Shown here: positions 1 through 5,616 of the stretch, piece after piece
Position numbering within the stretch: the stretch's first letter is position 1
How the letters are laid out: each line of letters starts with the position of its first letter
Assembly: GCA_019421925.1 (NCBI GenBank)
Contig: JAHZEH010000030.1
Coordinates: 1-5,827, forward strand
From: Clostridia bacterium
GTDB taxonomy: Bacteria > Bacillota > Clostridia > Christensenellales > CALWSW01
Direction: 5' to 3'
DNA: 5,827 nt
Program-made: the position numbers and the translations under genes
Notes under the pieces: generated by a model
The model's input: only the letters and a program-made list of their open reading frames with translations
What the model was told of the DNA's origin: nothing
Databases searched by the model: none

Positions 1-1
1 C

Positions 2-562
2 GGCCTCATCGCCCCCAATATACAGGATAAGCTGCTGGGCAGGGCCAACCCAAGCATCGTAGCGGTGGAACCCGCCTCCTGTCCCTCACTGACCCGCGGA
101 CGCTATGCCTACGATTTCTGCGACACGGGAAAGATCACCCCCATGGCCCGGATGTATACGCTGGGCTGTGAGTTCAAGCCCTCTCCCAACCATGCCGGCG
201 GCCTGCGCTATCACGGCATGTCCCCCATCCTCTCCAAGCTGTACCACGACGGCTATATGGAGGCGGTGGCGGTGGAGCAGACCAGGGTGTTTGAGGCGGC
301 CACGATGTTCGCCAAGTACGAGACCATCCTGCCCGCCCCCGAGTCCTCCCATGCTATTCGCGCCGCCATTGACGAGGCGGTCAGATGCAGGGAATCTGGA
401 GAGGCCAAAACCATCCTCTTTGGCCTGACGGGCACAGGCTACTTTGATATGACGGCCTATCTGGCCTATCAGAGCGGCAAAATGACCGACTATATCCCCA
501 CGGATGAGGACCTGCAAAAGAGCCTCAGCAAGCTGCCCAAGATCCCCGGAATCCAGGAATAG
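2..562 (+). CDS. TrpB-like (TrpB2-type) PLP-dependent enzyme, C-terminal part
   Basis: The reading frame is open from the left edge, so this is the last 186 residues of a protein whose family is usually about 450 residues long. The visible part has VAVEPASCPSLTRG, then YAYDFCDTG, LTLG-like MYTLG, the very characteristic HAGGLRYHGMSP, and further on APESSHAIRAAIDEA followed by ILFGLTGTGYFD. This order matches the TrpB2 branch of tryptophan synthase beta chains rather than classical TrpB1. Family members condense indole with serine (or O-phosphoserine in some archaeal cases) to give tryptophan in the cytoplasm, using PLP. Here the PLP lysine and the glycine-rich phosphate loop lie outside the window, so their integrity cannot be judged. 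No trpA follows: the gene ends 51 nt before a terminator and is convergent with the next gene. This agrees with a stand-alone TrpB2 used for indole salvage, but could also be a serine/threonine-type PLP enzyme of the same fold. Family assignment is firm; substrate is inferred. Confidence 0.9.
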   Translation, partial: GLIAPNIQDKLLGRANPSIVAVEPASCPSLTRGRYAYDFCDTGKITPMARMYTLGCEFKPSPNHAGGLRYHGMSPILSKLYHDGYMEAVAVEQTRVFEAATMFAKYETILPAPESSHAIRAAIDEAVRCRESGEAKTILFGLTGTGYFDMTAYLAYQSGKMTDYIPTDEDLQKSLSKLPKIPGIQE

Positions 563-612
563 GGGAGATAAGACAGCGAGGGCATCCCGCTCAATATAAT
601 AATATAATAAGG

Positions 613-644
613 AAAAGACGGACCTGAGAGGTCCGCCTTTTTTT
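613..644 (+). terminator. Rho-independent terminator between convergent genes
   Basis: A perfect 7-bp stem CGGACCT (619-625) / AGGTCCG (629-635) with a GAG loop is followed by two C and seven T (638-644). Four A at 613-616 can pair with part of the T-run, which lengthens the hairpin after one mismatch. It serves the TrpB-like gene on the + strand. Read on the - strand the stem is followed by TCTTTTCC, so it probably also stops transcription of the convergent reductase gene, though less strongly. Confidence 0.85.
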
Positions 645-655
645 GAGGCCCGGTG

Positions 656-3007
656 TTATTGGAGGGAGCTGGCCGCCCTTTCTCCCGCCAGACGGCCGGA
701 GGTATAGGCCCAGCCCTGCGCGACGCCGCCATAGGTGACATAACAGTTCTTGTCGGTGAAGAGCACGCCCATGGAGTCCAGGCCGGCGGCGTACAGGCCG
801 CCGATGGGCTGGCCGTCCGTCCTGAGCACGCGCAGCTCCTCGTCCACATCCAGTGCGCCGCAGGTGCTGTAGCAGTAGGAGCGCATGGTGATGGCGTAGT
901 AAGGCCCGCTGCCGATGGGGTCAAGGTATTCGGCGGGCTTGCCGAACTCCTCGTCCACACCGGTCTCACAATACCCGTTATAGGCGGCGACAGTCTCCTC
1001 CAGGGAACCCATGCCAAGGAGAGAGGCCAGCTCGGAGAGGGTATCCGCCTTGGCGGCAAAGCCCGCCTCCACCGCCGCATCCAGCACCTGGACAGCGTTG
1101 GGGAGAGGCGTGTTATTCGGGATAGCGCCGCATGCGCCCAGATTGATGGAAGCTGGGCCGGTGCAGGGATATTTCAGGCCGTTTCGGGCCACTTCGCCGA
1201 TCTGCTCTGAGGAGTAGATGCTGTAATAGGTAGGTCCGGCTTTCCAGGGGTCGAGCATAGCCACGCCGGTCTCGCTGGCGAAACGTTTGCCATTGCTGTC
1301 CACGGCCAGTGAGTTGCCCGCAATCCCCAGATACATGGGCAGATCGCCCTCGGTCCAGACCATGTTTCTGTTGGTGGAGGATTGGATGGCGTCGGTGATG
1401 TGGTACTCAAACTGTGTGAGGAAACCGGCGGAACCGGCCATATGGACCATAGGCGACATGCCGATATTGAAGGTATTGGCCCCGATGTCAATGGCGGATT
1501 GGATCATCTCGCCGGTGCACTGGGTCATGCCCACCTGGCTCCAACTCCCTTTGAGCGGGAAATAGTCGTTGCTCAGGTATTGCTCCTCCATTGCGGCGTT
1601 CCCTGCAAAGCCGCCGGTGGCCAGGATGACCGCGCGGGCGTGGATCTCATATTCCGTCCCGTCGGCATTGCGGGCCTTGACGCCTTTGATTTTATTGGCT
1701 GCGCTGTCGTAGAGGAGCTCATATCCCTCGGTCTCCAGCAGGTACTTGCCGCCGAGGCCGGTATAGCTCTCGATGCAGCCGTCATAGAAGGCCAGGTTGG
1801 CGGTCCGGCGCACGGTCAGCCCCTGGTCATTGGGGGCGTACTGAAACTTGACGACCATATCGTCCCCCTCGGCCAGGCCGCCGCTGGGAGGCGCCAGCTG
1901 CAGGCCGTGCTCATAGACCATCCAGTCCAGGGTGCTGCCCGAGTTGTCCAGCAGGAGGTCAACCAGCGCCTCTTTGGCGTCGCCCTGGGTGTAGGACAGC
2001 CAGTCGGCCCGCAGGGCGGCCTTGTCCACGTAGTCAGCGCCGCCGTTGTGCTCCTTTTTGTACTGTTCGGGATTGATGGCAAAAAAATCGGCGGTGAGGG
2101 AGGAGGTGCCGCCATACCGTCCCGCCTTGTCGATGGCCAGCACGTTCACCGAAGCCGGGTCCTGGGCATACATGGCCTCAGCGGCCCGCAGGGCGGCCAT
2201 GGTGCCGGCGCCGCCCATGCCGACGACCAGGACGCCGGTCTCGATGGTCTGAACATCGGTGCTCTTCTCGGGGACGGTGCGGAAGGCGTCAATGGCGCTT
2301 TCATCCGAGCCGCCCGCTTTCAGCGCAGCCTTGAGAGCCTCAGTGACGGCGCCCTTGATCCCGTTGCTGGAGGCGGTCGCCCCAGTGATGGCGTCCACCG
2401 CTACCGACTGATGTTCGATGATGCGGGGAACCAGCAGGTTGACCGCGCTGGGGAATACGCCCACGGTGTCGGCGCTGTCCCCGGCGATCTCGATGGAGAG
2501 AATCTCTGTCTCGCTGGCCGTGACGGCGGCGTCGATGGTCCAGGCGGTGCGGAAACCGGCGGCGCTGCCGTTGTAGGTTCCGGGGGCCATGCGGACAGCG
2601 GCGGTTTTCTGGCCGGTGAGCTCTCCATAGGCGGACCGTGCGGCGGAGAGGACTGCCTCCGAGGAGAAGGTGGCTCCGGAGACGCTGTCCACTTCAACGC
2701 TGCCTGCTTCGACCATACGGGCGGGCAGCTCCTCAATGGCGCGGCTGCCGATGCCCGCGGTTTCGTCGGGGCCCTCGGCGGTGACCGCGGTGATCCGGCC
2801 GTCCAGGGCGGTCACGGTGACAGTGACGCTTCCGCCAAAGCCCTGGGATGTGGCCGTTGCGCTCCGGGGCTGGGCCTCCTGGAGCACGGGCGAGGCCGTA
2901 GGCGTTCCGGCGGCCGGGGCTGCGGTCTGGGGTGAGCAGGCGCAGAGGAATGCCGCGGCAAGCAGCAAACTCAGGGCGGCCCGCAGGAGTCGGGTGCTCT
3001 TCTTCAT
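656..3007 (-). CDS. Exported flavocytochrome c-type FAD/FMN reductase lipoprotein
   Basis: A 783-residue enzyme predicted to act on the outer face of the membrane. Residues 1-24 form a lipoprotein signal: MKKSTRLLR, a hydrophobic stretch, then LCAC with Cys24 as the likely lipidated residue, followed by an Ala/Pro/Thr-rich linker. Two FMN_bind domains follow (about 55-130 and 140-232). Each carries an ApbE-type flavinylation motif: DSVSGAT (107-113) and DAITGAT (205-211), with Thr113 and Thr211 as the expected FMN-linked residues. The FAD domain begins near 255 with VVGMGGAG (G263-x-G265-x-x-G268), acidic D293 at the end of the second strand, GGTSS at 299-303 and ATGGF at 463-467, and closes with GLYAAG (737-742) and SGRLAGE. 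There is no CxxCH, so unlike Shewanella flavocytochrome c it uses FMN rather than heme. The histidines and arginines that bind fumarate in characterised members are not recognisable. The start is set by GGAGGG at 3020-3015, seven bases before ATG. The substrate is unknown; a 2-enoate or aromatic acceptor is only an inference. Adjacent divergent LysR suggests inducible expression. Confidence 0.9.
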   Translation of the reverse strand: MKKSTRLLRAALSLLLAAAFLCACSPQTAAPAAGTPTASPVLQEAQPRSATATSQGFGGSVTVTVTALDGRITAVTAEGPDETAGIGSRAIEELPARMVEAGSVEVDSVSGATFSSEAVLSAARSAYGELTGQKTAAVRMAPGTYNGSAAGFRTAWTIDAAVTASETEILSIEIAGDSADTVGVFPSAVNLLVPRIIEHQSVAVDAITGATASSNGIKGAVTEALKAALKAGGSDESAIDAFRTVPEKSTDVQTIETGVLVVGMGGAGTMAALRAAEAMYAQDPASVNVLAIDKAGRYGGTSSLTADFFAINPEQYKKEHNGGADYVDKAALRADWLSYTQGDAKEALVDLLLDNSGSTLDWMVYEHGLQLAPPSGGLAEGDDMVVKFQYAPNDQGLTVRRTANLAFYDGCIESYTGLGGKYLLETEGYELLYDSAANKIKGVKARNADGTEYEIHARAVILATGGFAGNAAMEEQYLSNDYFPLKGSWSQVGMTQCTGEMIQSAIDIGANTFNIGMSPMVHMAGSAGFLTQFEYHITDAIQSSTNRNMVWTEGDLPMYLGIAGNSLAVDSNGKRFASETGVAMLDPWKAGPTYYSIYSSEQIGEVARNGLKYPCTGPASINLGACGAIPNNTPLPNAVQVLDAAVEAGFAAKADTLSELASLLGMGSLEETVAAYNGYCETGVDEEFGKPAEYLDPIGSGPYYAITMRSYCYSTCGALDVDEELRVLRTDGQPIGGLYAAGLDSMGVLFTDKNCYVTYGGVAQGWAYTSGRLAGERAASSLQ

Positions 3008-3076
3008 GTGTTTTCCCTCCAGATTGTATGGATTGCTGGGCGTCAGGGACCCATTTCCATTAGAAGGGGGAGGTGT

Positions 3077-3112
3077 TTGAGGATAAATAAACAGGGAGTT
3101 TCAGACGATCAA
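3077..3112 (-). promoter_or_regulatory. Candidate promoter of the reductase gene
   Basis: On the - strand, TTGATC (3112-3107) is separated by 17 bp from TATTTA (3089-3084). The -35 is fair and the -10 is weak, as is common for promoters that need an activator. The implied start near 3077 would give a leader of roughly 70 nt. The -10 lies inside the left copy of the 12-bp direct repeat. A closer TACAAT at 3028-3023 lacks a -35 and would start transcription inside the ribosome binding site. Confidence 0.35.
3080..3091 (+). repeat. 12-bp direct repeat, left copy (possible operator)
   Basis: The sequence aggataaataaa occurs here and again, exactly, at 3159-3170 in the same orientation. The two copies are 79 bp apart start to start, about 7.5 helical turns. 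Extending the alignment to 3071-3098 versus 3150-3177 keeps 21 of 28 positions identical. The copy overlaps the predicted -10 of the reductase gene. Regulator binding is an inference; the repeat itself is seen directly. Confidence 0.6.
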
Positions 3113-3133
3113 TCTTTGGTTGAAGGGGAAATG

Positions 3134-3163
3134 TTGCGCCCGGAAGGCGAGGGGTGGTAGGAT
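3134..3163 (+). promoter_or_regulatory. Candidate promoter of the LysR-family gene
   Basis: TTGCGC (3134-3139) with an 18-bp spacer to TAGGAT (3158-3163) would start transcription near 3170, just ahead of the ribosome binding site. An alternative -10, TAAAAT (3167-3172), matches consensus better but has no -35 at the right distance and would leave only about 11 nt of leader. Both overlap the right copy of the 12-bp repeat, which would suit autoregulation by the LysR protein. Confidence 0.35.
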
Positions 3164-3170
3164 AAATAAA
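3159..3170 (+). repeat. 12-bp direct repeat, right copy (possible operator)
   Basis: Exact second copy of aggataaataaa. It lies 19 bases before the LysR start codon and overlaps the candidate -10 of that gene, so a protein bound here could control the regulator's own expression. Confidence 0.6.
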
Positions 3171-3189
3171 ATGGAAGGGGTGGAGGACT

Positions 3190-4071
3190 ATGGACAACCG
3201 GCAGCTTCTGTATTTTAAGACGGTATGCGACGAGGGGGGCTTTACCAAGGCGGCCGAAAAACCCTACATCTCCCCCCAGGGCATCAATAAGGCCATCCAT
3301 AGGCTGGAGGATGAGCTGGGGGTCCCCCTGTTCGAAAACACACCCATGGGGCTCATGCTGACGGAGTATGGCGTGGCCCTCAAAAACCAGATTGAGCCCT
3401 ATCTCACCCAGCATAACCGGATCATGGATATGATCGAGTCCATGCGGGAGCGGGCAGATTTTGCCCTCTCCATCGGGGTGCAGAGCGGCTTTTGCGACAC
3501 CCTGCCCGAGAATTTTCTGACTGACTTTATCACGGAGAATCCGGATATCCGAACCAGTATCAAGAGCTTCCACAGGGACCGGCTGATGGAGGCCATGGGG
3601 GAGAGCTCCATTAAAATATGGCTGTGTACCCGGCCCTATGACGGCGACATCTTTGAGACGCTGTATGAGAGGAAGACCAAGCTCTTTCTCATTGTGGGCA
3701 GGAACCACCCTCTGGCCGGGAGAAAATCCGTCGGCATGGGAGAGCTGTCCCGCTATCCTATTGTCAACATCCCCTCCGATCTGGGGCATCAGCACCGGCT
3801 GCGGGCCAGCATGTCGGAGGTAGGCGCTGCGCCTCAGTATCTTCTCGATCCGGCGGACAGGCCCCTGACTATGGGGCTGGTCTCCCGCGGGGCGGCTGTG
3901 AGCTTCCACGCGGGCCGGTTCTATCAGAACTATCCGGATATTGTGCGGGTGGAGCTGGACGACATGGATGCGGTGGAGGTGTCGGAGTGCATCGTTATCC
4001 GGCGGGACGCCCACAGGACAGAGGGAATTGGGCGTTTCCTGTCCTACATGAGGGGAAGGCTGGGGAGTTGA
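3190..4071 (+). CDS. LysR-family transcriptional regulator
   Basis: A 293-residue protein of normal family length. Residues 1-60 form the winged helix-turn-helix: MDNRQLLYFKTVCDEGGFTKAAEKPYISPQGINKAIHRLEDELGVPLFEN is, in order, the typical first helix, FTKAAE, the recognition helix SPQGINKAIHRLE and the wing ELGVPLFEN. A linker helix follows (to about 88). The effector-binding domain of the periplasmic-binding-protein type starts near 91 with LSIGVQSG, continues through LFLIVGRNHPLAG (165-177) and YPIVNIPSD (189-197), and ends with a GLVSRGAAVSF segment (229-239). It is divergent from the reductase gene with 182 bp between the start codons, the standard layout for a LysR protein that controls its neighbour and itself. 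The ligand is not predictable, but the reductase's substrate or product is the natural guess. The ATG at 3190 is chosen because the HTH begins right at it; GGAGG (3182-3186) sits only 3 nt upstream, closer than usual. Confidence 0.93.
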   Translation: MDNRQLLYFKTVCDEGGFTKAAEKPYISPQGINKAIHRLEDELGVPLFENTPMGLMLTEYGVALKNQIEPYLTQHNRIMDMIESMRERADFALSIGVQSGFCDTLPENFLTDFITENPDIRTSIKSFHRDRLMEAMGESSIKIWLCTRPYDGDIFETLYERKTKLFLIVGRNHPLAGRKSVGMGELSRYPIVNIPSDLGHQHRLRASMSEVGAAPQYLLDPADRPLTMGLVSRGAAVSFHAGRFYQNYPDIVRVELDDMDAVEVSECIVIRRDAHRTEGIGRFLSYMRGRLGS

Positions 4072-4089
4072 CGGGAATCCAGGCCGGCC

Positions 4090-4112
4090 GCAGAGGGCGC
4101 GTTGCCCTCTGC
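4090..4112. repeat. Hairpin, perfect 9-bp stem
   Basis: GCAGAGGGC (4090-4098) pairs perfectly with GCCCTCTGC (4104-4112) around the 5-nt loop GCGTT. It begins 18 bases after the LysR stop codon, where a terminator is expected, but no T-run follows. It could block 3' exonucleases or act with the next hairpin. Confidence 0.65.
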
Positions 4113-4125
4113 CCGGGATGCGCAA

Positions 4126-4151
4126 ATCCCCCGCGCAGAAGCGCGGGGGAT
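4126..4151. repeat. Hairpin, perfect 11-bp stem with AGAA loop
   Basis: ATCCCCCGCGC (4126-4136) pairs perfectly with GCGCGGGGGAT (4141-4151) around the tetraloop AGAA. Nine of the eleven pairs are G-C, so the structure should be very stable in RNA from either strand. The following bases are cacagggta, not a T-run, so it is not a standard intrinsic terminator. Confidence 0.7.
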
Positions 4152-4271
4152 CACAGGGTACCGAAATGGCGCCGCCGCTGTTTTCAATTTCAGCCTATCT
4201 CTGAAAACGGGAATTCCCGGCAGAGGGGGGATTATGGAATCCGGCCGAAGGGACGGAGCCGTTCCGAAGCA

Positions 4272-4309
4272 CATATGCCCCGGCGACACCTGCGTCGCCG
4301 GGGCATATG
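4272..4309. repeat. Hairpin, perfect 16-bp stem
   Basis: The left arm 4272-4287 (catatgccccggcgac) is the exact reverse complement of the right arm 4294-4309, with a 6-nt loop ACCTGC. No T-run lies on either side, so a standard terminator is not supported in either direction, although the position between two convergent genes would suit one. A palindromic dispersed repeat is the main alternative. Confidence 0.75.
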
Positions 4310-4331
4310 CATAGTTGTCGGAAGAATGCAG

Positions 4332-4358
4332 CCCCCGATCATCCCCGGGGGAGGTTTT
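4332..4358 (+). terminator. Weak terminator-like hairpin
   Basis: CCCCCG (4332-4337) pairs with CGGGGG (4346-4351) around an 8-nt loop, followed by AGG and then only four T (4355-4358). It would act on transcripts arriving from the LysR gene before they enter the convergent threonine aldolase gene, whose stop codon is at 4367-4365. The short and displaced T-run makes this a weak call. Confidence 0.3.
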
Positions 4359-4364
4359 GCGGGG

Positions 4365-5402
4365 TTATGCCTCCAGTATATCCTTCATAACAGCCAGAGC
4401 GGCTTTCACGTCGCCGCTGTTTACATGCCTGTGGCAGACAAAGCGCACGGCCATGGGGCCCACGGAGGAGACGAGCACGTCCCGTCCGCCCAGGACGTCC
4501 ACAAACTGGTCGGCGTTCATGCCTGTGCCAGACACGTCGAAGATAACAATGTTGCTCTGAACTCCGGACAGGTCGATGGACAGGCCGGGCAGGGCGGCGA
4601 TTCCCTCGGCCAGGGCGCGGGCGTTGGCGTGGTCCTCCTTGAGGCGGTCCACCATACTGGTCAGCGCAACGATGCCCGCCGCGGCCAGAACACCCGCCTG
4701 GCGCATGCCGCCGCCCAGCATCTTGCGGTAGCGGCGTGCCAGGGCGATAAAGGCCTTGGTACCGCACAGCACGGCGCCCACGGGAGCAGACAGGCCCTTG
4801 GACAGGCAGAAGGTGATGGAATCGCAATACTGGGCGATCTGTGAGACGGGCACCCCCAGGGCGGTGGCGGCGTTGAAGACGCGGGCGCCATCCACATGGA
4901 CGGGGATGCCATGCTCCTGTGCAATGGCATAGATGGCCTTCATGTTGTCCAGGGGGATAACGCAGCCCCCTGCGAAGTTATGGGTGTTCTCCAGGCAGAT
5001 GAGGGCGGTGGAGGGGTGATGGATGTTGTCGTCGCGGATCGCGGCGCGCACCTCCTCGGGGTCCATGGCGCCGCGCACGCCCTGAATGGGGCAGATCTGC
5101 ATGCCAGCGACGGTGGCGCAGCCCGCAACCTCATTGAGACGGATATGGCTGCTCGCCTCGCAGATGATTTCGGCGCAGCGGGTGCCATGGGTGTTGGTCA
5201 GAATGCCCAGAAGGTTTCCCATGGTGCCGCTGGGCACAAAGAGGGCGTCCTCCTTGCCCATGATCCGGGCGGCCATCTCCTGCAGGCGGATGAGGGTGGG
5301 GTCCTCGCCGTAGACGTCGTCGCCCACCTCTGCGCTGGCCATTGCCTGGCGCATCTCGTCGGTGGGAAGGGTGAGGGTGTCGCTGCGGAAATCGAGTTTC
5401 AT
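4365..5402 (-). CDS. ltaE: Low-specificity L-threonine aldolase
   Basis: A 345-residue fold-type I PLP enzyme of normal length that cleaves L-threonine or L-allo-threonine to glycine and acetaldehyde in the cytoplasm, and in some organisms runs in reverse. Family signatures are all present: FRSDT (5-9), GDDVYGEDPT (27-36), the phosphate-binding SGTMGN (58-63), SSHI with active-site H86, HVDGAR with D171 contacting the PLP ring nitrogen, and the Schiff-base lysine K202 in CLSKGLSAPVG. R320 in AVRFVCH is the expected substrate-carboxylate contact. No key residue is missing. The start is supported by GGGAGG (5417-5412), nine bases before ATG, and by the N-terminal MKLDFRSDT, which is where the family begins. 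It appears to be transcribed alone: convergent with the LysR gene, divergent from the peptidoglycan-binding protein gene. Stereochemical preference (L-threonine versus L-allo) cannot be read from the sequence. Confidence 0.95.
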   Translation of the reverse strand: MKLDFRSDTLTLPTDEMRQAMASAEVGDDVYGEDPTLIRLQEMAARIMGKEDALFVPSGTMGNLLGILTNTHGTRCAEIICEASSHIRLNEVAGCATVAGMQICPIQGVRGAMDPEEVRAAIRDDNIHHPSTALICLENTHNFAGGCVIPLDNMKAIYAIAQEHGIPVHVDGARVFNAATALGVPVSQIAQYCDSITFCLSKGLSAPVGAVLCGTKAFIALARRYRKMLGGGMRQAGVLAAAGIVALTSMVDRLKEDHANARALAEGIAALPGLSIDLSGVQSNIVIFDVSGTGMNADQFVDVLGGRDVLVSSVGPMAVRFVCHRHVNSGDVKAALAVMKDILEA

Positions 5403-5441
5403 GCCGGGGTTCCTCCCTATATATTGATGGGTTTTGTTTCT

Positions 5442-5470
5442 ATTTTACTACGCCTGCCCGTGCGCCGCAA
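5442..5470 (-). promoter_or_regulatory. Candidate promoter of the threonine aldolase gene
   Basis: On the - strand, TTGCGC (5470-5465) is followed after 17 bp by TAAAAT (5447-5442), one mismatch from the -10 consensus. Transcription would start near 5435, giving a leader of about 32 nt that contains the ribosome binding site. No riboswitch fold is evident in so short a leader. Confidence 0.5.
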
Positions 5471-5520
5471 CGCCCAATCCGACAGCCTGGGCATGCTGAA
5501 CGACAGGTGAATAGTGTGAA

Positions 5521-5526
5521 TATAAT
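5521..5526 (+). promoter_or_regulatory. Consensus -10 element without a clear -35
   Basis: A perfect TATAAT lies 91 bases before the ATG of the peptidoglycan-binding protein gene. The bases 16-19 upstream of it give no good -35 (best is CTGAAC at 5496-5501, 19-bp spacer). Two direct copies of gtgaata (5507-5513 and 5516-5522) sit just before and across it. It could be a second, upstream promoter. Confidence 0.3.
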
Positions 5527-5547
5527 GTAAACAGACAGGTGCTCTTC

Positions 5548-5577
5548 TTGACGGATTTACAGGAAAAAACATACAAT
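5548..5577 (+). promoter_or_regulatory. Promoter of the peptidoglycan-binding protein gene
   Basis: TTGACG (5548-5553) and TACAAT (5572-5577) are each one mismatch from the housekeeping sigma-A consensus and are separated by 18 bp. The start would fall near 5584, giving a leader of about 33 nt. No match to the sporulation sigma-G pattern was found, which matters because a spore-lytic enzyme gene would often use that factor. Confidence 0.6.
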
Positions 5578-5616
5578 GATTCCATACTTTGAACTGCAAT
5601 GGGAGATGAATGATAG

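Larger units (their letters stand above)
4072..4364. other. Convergent intergenic region rich in hairpins, no gene seen
   Basis: This 293-bp gap lies between the LysR gene (ending 4071) and the threonine aldolase gene (ending 4365). Open frames here have no ribosome binding site, no recognisable domain, and overlap the hairpins, so no gene is called. In order it holds a 9-bp-stem hairpin, an 11-bp-stem hairpin, two mutually exclusive weak hairpins around 4180-4208, the palindrome cgggaattcccg (4208-4219), a 16-bp-stem hairpin, and a GC hairpin at 4332-4351. Apart from four T after the last one, none is followed by a T-run. It may contain noncanonical terminators for both flanking genes or a dispersed palindromic repeat. 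Confidence 0.6.

Noticed and set aside
593..608. Tandem aatataat repeat containing two TATAAT-like boxes just after the TrpB-like gene.
   Set aside because: No -35 at the right distance and no gene downstream on that strand before the terminator at 613-644; most likely an AT-rich spacer.
1382..2935. A 517-codon open frame on the + strand, antisense to the reductase gene.
   Set aside because: It lies wholly within the reductase gene, is dominated by Gly, Ala, Val and Asp in low-complexity runs, shows no domain, and is explained by the GC-rich codon bias of the real gene on the other strand.
3037..3053. TGGG-N9-CCCA inverted repeat as a LysR binding site.
   Set aside because: Only 4-bp arms, spacing does not fit T-N11-A, and such short GC arms are expected by chance; kept only as a weak possibility.
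3109..4125. A 338-codon open frame on the - strand, antisense to the LysR gene.
   Set aside because: It mirrors the LysR gene codon by codon, has no recognisable domain, and the opposite strand encodes a complete, convincing LysR protein with a ribosome binding site.
4102..4314. A 70-codon + strand frame in the hairpin-rich intergenic region.
   Set aside because: No ribosome binding site, no domain, and it runs through two perfect hairpins whose pairing explains the sequence better than coding would.
4896..5510. A 204-codon + strand frame over the threonine aldolase gene.
   Set aside because: Antisense shadow; the aldolase carries every family motif on the other strand, and this frame would run through the promoter region of the aldolase.
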